Shown in pieces: positions 45,729-54,823 of a DNA stretch of 64,000 bases. Position numbers and translations under genes: made by a program. The notes beneath the pieces are model-generated. The model did not search any database. It saw only the letters and a list, made by a program, of their open reading frames with translations, and was not told the DNA's origin. Numbering within the stretch: position 1 is the stretch's first letter; every line of letters begins with the position of its first letter. The DNA comes from Desulfurococcus amylolyticus Z-533 (GTDB taxonomy: Archaea; Thermoproteota; Thermoprotei_A; Sulfolobales; Desulfurococcaceae), in contig NZ_KI911318.1 in the NCBI RefSeq assembly GCF_000513855.1, positions 508,384 through 572,383 of the forward strand, in the 5' to 3' direction.

Positions 45729-46241
45729 TTGAGTTCACCGAGATACCTACCGCTCCCCGAGCCCGTGATCACCCCTGGTGAAAACCCTGCCCCAGGCACG
45801 AATCATAGTGTTGTAACCACGACCACGGGTATTCATGGCACCATGACGGGCCCCCTGCAGCAAGGTGTATCGATGCCGCTGCTCATACTACTTGCAGCTG
45901 CCTCACTACTCATAATAGCATTGCTCATATTATCCATTGCCTCGACGAGGATGCCCCGGGGTTCAACCATGTTTAAGATCTCCGTGAGCAAGGAGGATGA
46001 CCTGAGAATACAGTACTCCTATACAGGGGTCAAGGAGATACTATGGCGCACCCTGAGAAAGCTTAGGAGTATCCATGGATGCGGCACGTGTACGCCGAGG
46101 GAGCTGGCTCGTCTAAGGATCTCCATGGTCTTGAAGAGGTTTAGCGAGGTATATGAAGACGTTGTCTACGGTGATCAACATAGAGATGATGCCTTAGAGG
46201 TTGTTAGACTCATCGAGGAGGGAGGTGGATCAAGTGGTTAA
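45729..46241 (+). CDS. Membrane protein with DUF4129-like C-terminal domain
   Basis: The protein has about 170 residues from the TTG at 45729, which follows GGGAG; the frame opens at 45708. A Pro/Thr-rich N-terminus is followed by one membrane helix (LLILLAAASLLIIALLILSI) and a cytoplasmic domain with TPRELARLRISM, which resembles DUF4129. That domain often accompanies transglutaminase-like and DUF58/MoxR proteins. The next gene, DUF4350-like, overlaps it, as in such clusters elsewhere. Confidence 0.6.
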   Translation: MSSPRYLPLPEPVITPGENPAPGTNHSVVTTTTGIHGTMTGPLQQGVSMPLLILLAAASLLIIALLILSIASTRMPRGSTMFKISVSKEDDLRIQYSYTGVKEILWRTLRKLRSIHGCGTCTPRELARLRISMVLKRFSEVYEDVVYGDQHRDDALEVVRLIEEGGGSSG

Positions 46242-47106
46242 AGTATATTGGTTCGGCGTATTCATCCTGCTACTACTTATAACCGGGTACTCTGGGGTAC
46301 GGATAAGAGGGGAGCTAGTTGGGGATCCTCCCTCAGTATACAATAACATGCCCGGTGGACTCACTATCTTCACCAGTAGTGAGGCATTGGAGAGGAGGGT
46401 GGACATCATCTATTCCTTAGACGATATCTATAGATATGACCCAGGCAAACACGCCCTGTTAATCGTGGGGCCAGACACGCGTGTGGACGCCTCACCCCGG
46501 CTCAGGCAATGGATCGAGGATGGAGGACTACTCATTGTGATGGATGAGACTATGAATACCGAGGAGTTGTTACGGGGCTTCGATATATATTTGGGGGACA
46601 CGTCGGCTATACAGGAGATAGCTACTGGTGTATGCAGTGTGGGGAACGCGAATATAAAGGTTGTTTTCGACGTGTACACCGTGGTGTATTCGACAGGCAA
46701 CTACACGGTCTTATGCCGCGTCAATGATAAGACAACCGGTTTAAGCCGTAGCATAGGTAGGGGAATGGTTATCGCGATAGGTGATTCAAGCCTGGTTATC
46801 AACGAGGTTTTATCAAAGGGTGGGGCCTGGTACGGTAACAGGTTATTCATAGATATTGTGAGCAATGGGAGGGATCTTGTGGTATACGAGGGTGGCAGGA
46901 CATATGCTTATTCATCGACCAGCGTAATTACACAGTATATCAGGGGACTCATACTATTAGCATCAGACGCCTTCGAATCCATACTATATATACGTAACCC
47001 CCTCCTAAAGCTCCTCGCGGTGCTAACGATAATACTCACAATTCTTACAGCAGTGCTTTTAAAACTAGGACTCTCAATATCTCACAGCCGGATCCCCCGG
47101 CGTTAA
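46234..47106 (+). CDS. DUF4350-like membrane protein
   Basis: This protein of about 290 residues starts at GTG 46234 behind GGAGGTGG; the frame opens at 46201. It has an N-terminal signal-anchor (VYWFGVFILLLLITGY), an extracytoplasmic domain with HALLIVGPDTRV and WIEDGGLLIVMDE as seen in DUF4350 proteins (GATase-like fold), and a C-terminal helix (LLKLLAVLTIILTILTAVLL). It forms a two-gene operon with the DUF4129-like gene. Function unknown; the pair may belong to a MoxR/DUF58-type surface or chaperone system whose other genes are elsewhere. Confidence 0.65.
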   Translation: MVKVYWFGVFILLLLITGYSGVRIRGELVGDPPSVYNNMPGGLTIFTSSEALERRVDIIYSLDDIYRYDPGKHALLIVGPDTRVDASPRLRQWIEDGGLLIVMDETMNTEELLRGFDIYLGDTSAIQEIATGVCSVGNANIKVVFDVYTVVYSTGNYTVLCRVNDKTTGLSRSIGRGMVIAIGDSSLVINEVLSKGGAWYGNRLFIDIVSNGRDLVVYEGGRTYAYSSTSVITQYIRGLILLASDAFESILYIRNPLLKLLAVLTIILTILTAVLLKLGLSISHSRIPRR

Positions 47107-47142
47107 AAGGAGTGGCGTAGCATGTATATTTCAAAAAGAGAA

Positions 47143-48003
47143 TCAGTGTAGAGGCTTCAATACACCGAACATTAATAAACCGTTGTACCGCTCGCCATTA
47201 ATGAACCTTGTCTTCACCCCTCTCTCCATGAGTCTTTTATCGAAGTCTCCTGGGGTAATACTCCTCGGGTCTAGGGTATCTGATGCGATGATGAAGTTGA
47301 CGTTTAGCCCGAAGCTGGGTATCCATATATTATACTCCGCCATATACTTGAAGACCCTTCTAATATTACCGGCCACATAGTCGTACTCGCTTGTATAGAA
47401 GTAGCTGCTTCCAGCCTGTGTGACTAGAACACCGTTATCCCCCAGTATTCTTTTAACGCTCCTGTAGAATCCCTCACTGTATAAGGGCTTCGCCGCCTCG
47501 CCTGCGTAAGGATCCGTGAGATCCATTATTGCCACATCAAAGTACTTGTCGGGTGCCTCAGCCACATATTTCAATCCATCCATGATGAACACCCTTGACC
47601 TCGGATCATTGAAGCTCCCCTGGTGCATGTGTTCAAGGTACTTCTTCGAGAACTCTACCACCACGGGATCGATATCCACCATTACGGCTTCTTTAACAGT
47701 ATTATGCTTTAAGACCTCCCTGAGCGTTGCCCCCTCGCCGCCACCGATGATTAGAACCCTAGATGGCTTCGGGTGGAGCACCATCGCTGGGTGGACGAGT
47801 AGTTCATGGTATAATGCTTCATCGGCTTCCGTGCTCTGTATAAAGTTATCTATTATAAGCGCCTTACCGAAGCCATCTAGCTCGGCGAATATTATCTCCT
47901 GGTATGGCGATTTCTCAACAGCGTATACCTTGAGGACCCTTAATAATAGCTTGAATGATCTACCGGCTGGTTCAAATAAGCATAATCCCTCCTCACCGGA
48001 CAC
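47143..48003 (-). CDS. speE: Polyamine aminopropyltransferase (spermidine synthase)
   Basis: This 286-residue protein has the family signature: SPYQEIIFAELDGFGKALI, the product-site segment DNFIQSTEADEALYHELLVH, the decarboxylated-SAM loop VLIIGGGEGATLREVLKH and the active-site IMDLTDPYAGEA. It transfers aminopropyl groups to polyamines; thermophile enzymes can use several acceptors, for example agmatine. The DLTDP motif replaces the commoner D-S-S/T-D-P. It follows deoC by one base, at the end of the gcvT-glyA-gcvH-deoC-speE run. Confidence 0.92.
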   Translation of the reverse strand: MSGEEGLCLFEPAGRSFKLLLRVLKVYAVEKSPYQEIIFAELDGFGKALIIDNFIQSTEADEALYHELLVHPAMVLHPKPSRVLIIGGGEGATLREVLKHNTVKEAVMVDIDPVVVEFSKKYLEHMHQGSFNDPRSRVFIMDGLKYVAEAPDKYFDVAIMDLTDPYAGEAAKPLYSEGFYRSVKRILGDNGVLVTQAGSSYFYTSEYDYVAGNIRRVFKYMAEYNIWIPSFGLNVNFIIASDTLDPRSITPGDFDKRLMERGVKTRFINGERYNGLLMFGVLKPLH

Positions 48004-48004
48004 C

Positions 48005-48742
48005 CTACTTCCCCTCCTTAATCCTTATAAAGTCCTCGATTATCTTATCCCCTGAACTAGTACCTATCCTAGATGCGCCTGCAGCTATTAATGCTAGGGC
48101 ATCCAGCCCGCGTCTTATACCACCAGACGCTTTCACACCTATCTTACCGGATGCCGCCTTATACAATATATCTACGTCATGTACTGTTGCAACTGATCCA
48201 AGGAACCCCGTACATGTTTTCACGAAGTCCGCCCCTGCTTCCACGACTAGCTCCGTCGCCTTCCTCTTCTCCTCGTCACTGAGCAACCCGGTCTCAATGA
48301 TCACCTTAACGGCTCTAGCCCCCTTGGACCTAGCCGCCTCAACAATTCCTCTTATATCCCTCTTAACGTACTCATAGTTCCTCGACTTGAACAAGTTTAT
48401 ATTCATAACCATGTCTATCTCGCTGGCACCTTGCTCAACAGCTTCAACGGTCTCAGCTATTTTAACTCTTGTAGATGTGTTACCGAGTGGGAAGCCTACT
48501 ACCACGCCAACATCTATTGTTCTACCAGCTACCTCCCTCACGTACTCAACGAGTGAGAGTGGGATCATGAGTAGTTTAAACCCATATCTCCTAGTGTCCT
48601 CGATGTATTTATCAAGTAGCTTTAAATCGGCCTCGGGCTTCAGTAAAGTATGATCAATCATGCCTGCCAGCTCTCTCACACTCAGCTTCTCAACAAACTG
48701 TGTAAACAAGTACAACACCTCTTTATTTCTCGGGGTTATCAA
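48005..48742 (-). CDS. deoC: Deoxyribose-phosphate aldolase
   Basis: This 245-residue TIM-barrel protein has the DeoC motifs IDHTLLKPEA, VVGFPLGNTSTRVKIAE, EIDMVMNIN, the substrate-side VKVIIETGLL and the Schiff-base lysine in FVKTCTGF, then GVKASGGIR. It cleaves 2-deoxyribose 5-phosphate to glyceraldehyde 3-phosphate and acetaldehyde. It follows gcvH by about 25 bases and abuts speE. There is no obvious functional link with the glycine genes. Confidence 0.95.
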   Translation of the reverse strand: MITPRNKEVLYLFTQFVEKLSVRELAGMIDHTLLKPEADLKLLDKYIEDTRRYGFKLLMIPLSLVEYVREVAGRTIDVGVVVGFPLGNTSTRVKIAETVEAVEQGASEIDMVMNINLFKSRNYEYVKRDIRGIVEAARSKGARAVKVIIETGLLSDEEKRKATELVVEAGADFVKTCTGFLGSVATVHDVDILYKAASGKIGVKASGGIRRGLDALALIAAGASRIGTSSGDKIIEDFIRIKEGK

Positions 48743-48767
48743 GTGAATTAGAAACGAGTTAAAAAAA

Positions 48768-49196
48768 CTAGTGTTGTTTCCCGCTCCTTATTTTCTCAGA
48801 GTATTTCTCAGGAGTATATAGCTCCTCATACTCCTTCGGGTTCGATGGCTCGATAACGATGATCCACCCGGCTCCATAGGGGTCCTTATTAAGGAGCTCC
48901 GGGGTCGTGGATAGCTCTTCATTTACCTCTACTATCCTACCGCTCACCGGCGCGTAATACGATGACGATGCCTTAATGGAGTCTATTATACCCAGCTCCT
49001 CCCCTTTCCTCACTACTCTCCCGACCTCGGGTAGCTCAACCGAGACTATGTCCTTGAGCTCCTTCTGAGCATAGTCGCTTATACCCACCCTGATCCTCCC
49101 GTTCTCGAGGAGAGCCCATTCATCTGTCTCAGTGTACCTTCTATCCGTTTTAACAACGTATTTCTTACCCTTAACCTCTACAATGACTTCACTCAT
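48768..49196 (-). CDS. gcvH: Glycine cleavage system H protein
   Basis: This protein of about 142 residues has the lipoylated lysine in GIIDSIKASSSYYAPVSG (about residue 75 from the ATG at 49196). The usual motif is E-S-V-K-A; here it is DSIKAS. The ATG at 49196 follows GGTGGGAT; the frame opens at 49208. Lipoyl-H carries the aminomethyl group from GcvP to GcvT and is reoxidised by dihydrolipoamide dehydrogenase. No lipoate ligase or LipB/LipA gene is in the window. Confidence 0.93.
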   Translation of the reverse strand: MSEVIVEVKGKKYVVKTDRRYTETDEWALLENGRIRVGISDYAQKELKDIVSVELPEVGRVVRKGEELGIIDSIKASSSYYAPVSGRIVEVNEELSTTPELLNKDPYGAGWIIVIEPSNPKEYEELYTPEKYSEKIRSGKQH

Positions 49197-49232
49197 GTAT
49201 CCCACCATGTATAGCTATGCGGCCGGATAATA

Positions 49233-50585
49233 TTAAGTTTCCGCATGAAGCATTATCTTTAATAGTTTTACCTCATCCTCCCTCGTCAGCTTGAAGCCGT
49301 AGTGTATCTCCATGAACTCCTTCTTGAACTCCATGACTTTCTCCTTCACTTCAGCTGGGCTCCTCTTATCTATCACAACCATCTTCATGAGCCTAGCTAT
49401 CTCCTTCATCTCGCCCTCCTTCATACCCCACCTGGTTAACTCCTGGGTTCCAAGTCTCAGCCCGCTTGGATCTTTGACATCCTCCGGCCTATCCCATGGT
49501 AGCATGTTCTTGTTGACTATGATGTGGGCGTCCTCTAGTAGCTTAGCTACCTTGGTGCCTCTGCCGAGCTCTGCAACGTCTACTACCACCTGGTGGCTCG
49601 TGGTATAACCCTTGCTCTCCATCACAACCTTAAAGCCCTCGCTTGCAAGGGCCTCCGCTAGTGCTTTAGCATTTCTAACCACCTGCCTAGCGTACTCGGA
49701 GCCCCAGAGCTTCATCTCTATTGCTGTAACAGCCATTGCAGCTAATCTATGGAGATGGTGGTTGGAGACGAACATTGGGAAGACGACTTTACCCATTTCC
49801 TTATAGTCCTCCTCGTTTGAGGTAGCGAATACTCCGCCTTGTGGACCTGGGAATGTCTTATGCGTTGACGAGGTGATTACATCTGCCCCAAGCTTCAACG
49901 GGTTCTCCCATACACCTCCAACTATTAAGCCCAAGACATGTGCCACATCATGTATTACCTTAGCCCCCACACTGTGCGCTGCCTCAGCGATCTCCTTGGT
50001 TGGATGCGGGAATATGTAGAGTGAGCCGCCCAGAGTCACTATCTTCGGCTTGACTTCTTCAATGAGCTTCCTGGCTTTATCAACATCTATATTCCACTCT
50101 TCTATGTTGAACGGCATCTCAATCTGCTCTATGCCCAGCGCCCCAAGGGTCCCATACCTGGTGTGACTTACGTGTGCACCGGCTTGAACGGGGGCAACTA
50201 CTGCTTTATCACCTGGCTTCGTGAATGTTCTAAAGGCCGTCGCATTCGCCGTCGTACCGCTTATAGGTCTTAAATCCACGTATTTAGTGCCTAGGAGATC
50301 ACCCATTAACTCCTGGGCTTTAACCTCTAACTCATCAACGTATATGAGCCCCTGGTAGAACCTCTTATACGGCTTCCCTTCTGCATACCTATGCATCATG
50401 TCGTTCAGGTACACGAGCATTGCAAGGGGTGACATAACATTCTCGCTTGCAATCATGTTTATTGTTTGCCGCTTCCTCCATACCGTGTGGTTTATGGTGA
50501 TGCTTAATACCTGGTTGAGGTCTGGATACATTTCTCTAAGAGCATCTATGCCTAGGGCTTCACCTGATTCATATACCAATTTCAA
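49233..50585 (-). CDS. glyA: Serine hydroxymethyltransferase
   Basis: This 450-residue fold-type I PLP enzyme shows [42 protein letters not shown] and the PLP lysine in [17 protein letters not shown] (about residue 240). The archaeal enzyme interconverts serine and glycine with tetrahydromethanopterin-type or other one-carbon carriers. It lies between gcvT and gcvH, so glycine made from serine can be passed to the cleavage system or the reverse. Confidence 0.94.
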   Translation of the reverse strand: MKLVYESGEALGIDALREMYPDLNQVLSITINHTVWRKRQTINMIASENVMSPLAMLVYLNDMMHRYAEGKPYKRFYQGLIYVDELEVKAQELMGDLLGTKYVDLRPISGTTANATAFRTFTKPGDKAVVAPVQAGAHVSHTRYGTLGALGIEQIEMPFNIEEWNIDVDKARKLIEEVKPKIVTLGGSLYIFPHPTKEIAEAAHSVGAKVIHDVAHVLGLIVGGVWENPLKLGADVITSSTHKTFPGPQGGVFATSNEEDYKEMGKVVFPMFVSNHHLHRLAAMAVTAIEMKLWGSEYARQVVRNAKALAEALASEGFKVVMESKGYTTSHQVVVDVAELGRGTKVAKLLEDAHIIVNKNMLPWDRPEDVKDPSGLRLGTQELTRWGMKEGEMKEIARLMKMVVIDKRSPAEVKEKVMEFKKEFMEIHYGFKLTREDEVKLLKIMLHAET

Positions 50586-50630
50586 TCCACCTACATTTAC
50601 CTTACTATGTCTTCACGATCCTATAAATAT

Positions 50631-51740
50631 TCATTTCTTTATGAATGGAAAGTCAACAATTTTAGCAGGGTATCGCTTCCCCCTTATATCCACTGCTAAC
50701 TCCTCACTGAATACAGCGTACCTAGCGTCCACATAAGCCATCGCTATACCTCTGTTGAGGACTGGGGAGTAGGTTCCACTGGTAACCCATCCAACCCATA
50801 CATCATCAGAGTATACTCCAGCATCCTGCCGTGGAAACAGTCTCCCGGCCTCCTTACCCAGCTTTAACCCTACTCTAATCCATCTAACACCTTCACGTCT
50901 ACAGGCCCTTAATGCTTCCTCGCCTACGAAGCCCCTCTTCTCCCATGTGATCGCGCCGAGACCGTATCTCAGGCTTAGGGCACATGGGAATTTCACCGGG
51001 TCCTCACCGTACTCGTGCCCGCCCAGCACGAAGCCCATTTCTATACGCAGGGTGTCCCTGGCTATTAACCCGGCTAGTTTAACCCCCTTCGAGACAAGTA
51101 GATCAACCAGCTTCCTCATCTCACCGTGCTCACCCCAGATCTCGAATCCATCCTCACCAGTCCATCCGCTTCTACTCACTAAGAAGGTTTTGACCCCATG
51201 TATCTCCTCATTCATACGGAACTCCAGGACCTTGAGGTCGCCCGCCCACTTTGCTCCAAGCGACTCCATTACTTCGGCTGCACGGGGACCTTGCAGTGCT
51301 ATCATGGAGTAATTGAACGTTAAATCCGCTATCTCAACTCTGAACCCCTTCTCACCCTTTACTTTCTCAAAATAGTTTAGCATTGACTCCCTGGCTAAGG
51401 CGTTTGTTACCAGGAGCCATTCTTCATCGCTTACCTTATACATCATTTCATCATCTTTTACTCTAGCCCATTGATTCAATGCTAGCATCGGGCCGCTCAT
51501 AAAGTGCTCCTTCGTCTTACTGATGTCCTTAGTGTATATGTACTGGGCGAATGGTAATACATCGGGGCCTTTTAACAATATTCTCCCCATGTGGGATACG
51601 TCGAAGAGCCCGACGCTCGTTCTCACAGCCATATGCTCCTCGATAGCGTTGGTATAGCGGTATGGTACCTCCCATTCCCCGAATAGACCTGTTTCAGCCC
51701 CCTTCCCAATATAGTATTCGAGTAAAGGTATCCTGGACAT
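50631..51740 (-). CDS. gcvT: Glycine cleavage system T protein (aminomethyltransferase)
   Basis: This 369-residue protein has the GcvT motifs VGLFDVSHMGRILLKGPD, the tail segment SRSGWTGEDGFEIWG, the RDTLRIEMGFVLGGHEYG region and WVGWVTSGTYSPVLNRGIAM. It transfers the methylene group from lipoyl-H to the tetrahydropterin carrier with release of ammonia. The ATG follows a GGTG site. The gene has its own TATA box, divergent from gcvPA, and heads a run through glyA and gcvH to speE. Confidence 0.95.
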   Translation of the reverse strand: MSRIPLLEYYIGKGAETGLFGEWEVPYRYTNAIEEHMAVRTSVGLFDVSHMGRILLKGPDVLPFAQYIYTKDISKTKEHFMSGPMLALNQWARVKDDEMMYKVSDEEWLLVTNALARESMLNYFEKVKGEKGFRVEIADLTFNYSMIALQGPRAAEVMESLGAKWAGDLKVLEFRMNEEIHGVKTFLVSRSGWTGEDGFEIWGEHGEMRKLVDLLVSKGVKLAGLIARDTLRIEMGFVLGGHEYGEDPVKFPCALSLRYGLGAITWEKRGFVGEEALRACRREGVRWIRVGLKLGKEAGRLFPRQDAGVYSDDVWVGWVTSGTYSPVLNRGIAMAYVDARYAVFSEELAVDIRGKRYPAKIVDFPFIKK

Positions 51741-51776
51741 TTTTATACACCATAGTTTTTAATTTATCTATCTAAG

Positions 51777-51813
51777 TATTTATAGGTTCCATACACAGTT
51801 ATAACTATATATA
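51777..51813. promoter_or_regulatory. Divergent promoters of gcvT and gcvPA
   Basis: On the minus strand, TATAAATA (51777-51784) lies 37 bases before the gcvT ATG. On the plus strand, TATATATA (51806-51813) lies 27 bases before the gcvPA GTG at 51840, close enough for a leaderless gcvPA transcript. The two elements are 21 bases apart. Confidence 0.55.
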
Positions 51814-51839
51814 CCTCGAAAACATTATTTGTTTACTGG

Positions 51840-53258
51840 GTGGTTGAAACGAGGCCTCATCCTTGGATACCTGGTTCCACCGAGGAATCGCTTAAGAAAA
51901 TGCTGGATGTAATTGGCGTTAAAAGCATTACCGAGCTCTTCAACGATATACCAAGGGAGGTACTGCTAGGGGAAGACGAGTGGAATAGACTGGAGATAGG
52001 TGTGGGAAGGCCCTTATCCGAGATAGAGGCCAAAGAGATCGTTGATGAAAAGCTGGCTAAAAACAGGGTTTTCAATCCCCCGCCATTTATGGGTGGAGGG
52101 GTCTACCCTCACTACGTGCCTCCCATTGTTAAATACATTATCTCAAGAGGGGAGTTTCTCACAGCATACACACCCTACCAGGCCGAGATATCTCAGGGAT
52201 TAATGCAGGCAATCTTCGAGTATCAGAGCATGATGGCTGAGCTGCTTGAGATGGATATAGTTAACGCATCAATGTATGATTGGTCCTCGTCCATTGCCGA
52301 GGCCGTATTAATGGCTTTCAGAGTTAGAAAGGGGAGAAGGAAGATCCTGCTACCAGCCAACATGAACCCCCTCCATAAAAGGGTTGTGGAAACATATGTC
52401 AAGCCTCATGGATTAAAGCTGGAAACCATACCCTATGATAGGGAGCTGGGCACGGTTGATGTGGAAGCGCTTAAATCAATGATCGATAATGATACAGCAG
52501 CAGTATACATCCAGTACCCCAACTTCTTCGGTATCGTGGAGGACAAGGCTAAAGCCATTGGCGAGATAGCCCATGAGAAGCAGGCATTATTCATCACAGG
52601 TGTGTACCCAGTGGCCCTCGGGATCCTTAAGCCCCCTGGTGAACTAGATGCCGATATTGCTGTAGGCGAGGGGCAATCACTTGGATTAGGCATGAACTAT
52701 GGCGGCCCTCATCTCGGGATATTCGCCATCAAATACGATATGAACCTGGTTAGACAGATGCCTGGGAGGATAATAGGGTTGACGACTACCATTGATGGAG
52801 GAGATAAAGCATTCGCGATGGTGTGGCAGGCGAGGGAGCAGCATATAAGGAGGGAGAAGGCTACGTCTAACATATGCACTAATGAGGCATTGATGGCCGT
52901 AGCGGCAGCCGTTTACATGGCTCTGCTGGGTAGGACAGGGTTTAGAAGGCTGGCTGAACTCATATACTATAGGGCTCACTACGCTGCAAGCAGGATAAGC
53001 GAGATCGGCTTGAGAAGGGTCTTCAAGGCTGAATTCTTCAATGAATTCCCCATCTCATTCAATGAAGCAGGGGTCAAGTACTCGGTGATACATGAGAAAC
53101 TACTTGAACACGGGTTACATGGAGGACTCTACATAGGCGGGTATTATCCTGAACTAGGTGAGACAGCCCTTTACGCCTTCACGGAACTACACTCCGTAAA
53201 GGCTATAGATAGGTTAATCGAGGCCCTCGGTAAGGTGATCCGGGAGGTGGGAAGGTAA
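51840..53258 (+). CDS. gcvPA: Glycine dehydrogenase (decarboxylating) subunit 1
   Basis: This 472-residue protein is the N-terminal-type half of glycine decarboxylase. PPFMGGGVYPHYVPPIVKYI, YTPYQAEISQGLMQAIFEYQ, MYDWSSSIAEAVLMAFR and GLGMNYGGPHLGIFA are typical of GcvPA, which lacks the PLP lysine. It pairs with GcvPB to form an alpha2-beta2 P protein. The GTG start has no separate ribosome site, which fits a leaderless transcript. The gcvPB ATG overlaps its stop by one base. Confidence 0.95.
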   Translation: MVETRPHPWIPGSTEESLKKMLDVIGVKSITELFNDIPREVLLGEDEWNRLEIGVGRPLSEIEAKEIVDEKLAKNRVFNPPPFMGGGVYPHYVPPIVKYIISRGEFLTAYTPYQAEISQGLMQAIFEYQSMMAELLEMDIVNASMYDWSSSIAEAVLMAFRVRKGRRKILLPANMNPLHKRVVETYVKPHGLKLETIPYDRELGTVDVEALKSMIDNDTAAVYIQYPNFFGIVEDKAKAIGEIAHEKQALFITGVYPVALGILKPPGELDADIAVGEGQSLGLGMNYGGPHLGIFAIKYDMNLVRQMPGRIIGLTTTIDGGDKAFAMVWQAREQHIRREKATSNICTNEALMAVAAAVYMALLGRTGFRRLAELIYYRAHYAASRISEIGLRRVFKAEFFNEFPISFNEAGVKYSVIHEKLLEHGLHGGLYIGGYYPELGETALYAFTELHSVKAIDRLIEALGKVIREVGR

Positions 53259-54823
53259 TGAACAGGTTCAGACAGGCTAGGAACTGGGAGCCATTAATAT
53301 TCGAACTCGGGAGCAAGGGTAGAATAGGTTTCCTGGTACCGGAGCCAGAGGATGTAGCGAAGAAACGCGTGGGCAGTATAGACATACCACCGGAAATGAA
53401 GAGGACAAGGGATCCAGAGCTCCCCGAGCTAAGTGAGGTTGAGGTTGTAAGGCACTTCACAAACCTCTCTCAAGCATCATACGGGGTAGACAACGGTCCC
53501 GTCCCCCTGGGCTCATGTACTATGAAGTATAACCCGAGGATAGCCTGGGAGATAGCCGGCGATCCAAGGATAGTTAATCTACACCCCTTACAGGATGAGA
53601 GAACGGTTCAGGGATTACTGGAGATCCTGTATGAGCTCCAGAAATGGCTTGCAAACATAACAGGTATGGATACATGCATATTGCATCCAGCGGCTGGGGC
53701 ACATGGGGAGCTAGCCGGTGTATTAACTATAAGGAGGTATCACGAGGTAAAGAATCAACTGGATAAGAAGACAGATATAATAATACCTGACAGTGCGCAT
53801 GGAACAAACCCAGCTAGCGCGGCGATGGCTGGTTTCAGAGTTATAGAGATCCCATCTGCTGAGGATGGCAACATAGATATGGAGGCGTTGAAATCCGTTG
53901 TAGGGGAGTCAACGGCTGGATTAATGATAACTAATCCAAGCACTCTAGGATTATTCGAGGAACACATACTAGAGATAGCAGAGCTCCTGCATAAGCATGA
54001 CGCAATAATATACTATGACGGGGCAAATCTCAACGGGATAATGGGTTACGCGAGACCCGGTGACATGGGCTTCGATATAGCTCACCTGAATATACATAAA
54101 ACCTTCGGGGCACCCCATGGTGGAGGAGGCCCTGGAGCCGGGCCAATCTGTATAAAGGATAGGGTTGTCGATAGTGAAAAGAATATAATGCTCTCGGATC
54201 TTGCACCAGGCTACAGGGTCGTCTATGATGAGTCGACGGGATTGTACAGGGTGAAGGGACCCGGGGAATATAGTGCTGGATTACTTAAGGCCTTCTTCGG
54301 TAATATAACGCCGCTGATATGGGGCTACGTATATATCCTTAGCATGGGTCCACAGGGATTAAGAAGGGTCACAGAGCACGCTGTACTCATAACCAACTAC
54401 TTCATGAAGCTCATGGAGAACGTGAAAGGATATAATATACCATATGGTAGAGGACGCTTCAGGAAGCATGAGGTAGTTCTGAGCGCGCAGCCCATGACTG
54501 ACGAGGTCGGGGTAACAGCTGAAGACGTTGCGAAGGGACTGCTGGACGCTGGATTCTATGCTCCAACCATATACTTCCCGCTAATAGTCAAGGAAGCATT
54601 AATGACAGAGTTCACTGAGACCGAGACACCGGAGAACGTTGAGAAGTATGCTGAGAGACTCAAGGAGATCAGTAAGATAGCCTACAGCAATCCAAGCGAA
54701 CCTAAGACATGGCCAAGGAACACTAGTGTTGGAAGAGTTGATGTCCTCAAGGCTAATCACCCCAAGCATGTCACACCCACATGGAGAGTACATGTCAGGA
54801 GGATGAGGGGGGAAATTCAGTGA
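53258..54823 (+). CDS. gcvPB: Glycine dehydrogenase (decarboxylating) subunit 2
   Basis: This 521-residue half carries the PLP lysine in LNIHKTFGAPHGGGGPGAG (about residue 280). Also seen are GSCTMKYNPRIAW and ILHPAAGAHGELAGVLTIRR. It decarboxylates glycine and passes the aminomethyl group to lipoyl-H. The gene overlaps gcvPA at its start and lpdA at its end (GTGA), so the three are translationally coupled. Confidence 0.95.
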   Translation: MNRFRQARNWEPLIFELGSKGRIGFLVPEPEDVAKKRVGSIDIPPEMKRTRDPELPELSEVEVVRHFTNLSQASYGVDNGPVPLGSCTMKYNPRIAWEIAGDPRIVNLHPLQDERTVQGLLEILYELQKWLANITGMDTCILHPAAGAHGELAGVLTIRRYHEVKNQLDKKTDIIIPDSAHGTNPASAAMAGFRVIEIPSAEDGNIDMEALKSVVGESTAGLMITNPSTLGLFEEHILEIAELLHKHDAIIYYDGANLNGIMGYARPGDMGFDIAHLNIHKTFGAPHGGGGPGAGPICIKDRVVDSEKNIMLSDLAPGYRVVYDESTGLYRVKGPGEYSAGLLKAFFGNITPLIWGYVYILSMGPQGLRRVTEHAVLITNYFMKLMENVKGYNIPYGRGRFRKHEVVLSAQPMTDEVGVTAEDVAKGLLDAGFYAPTIYFPLIVKEALMTEFTETETPENVEKYAERLKEISKIAYSNPSEPKTWPRNTSVGRVDVLKANHPKHVTPTWRVHVRRMRGEIQ

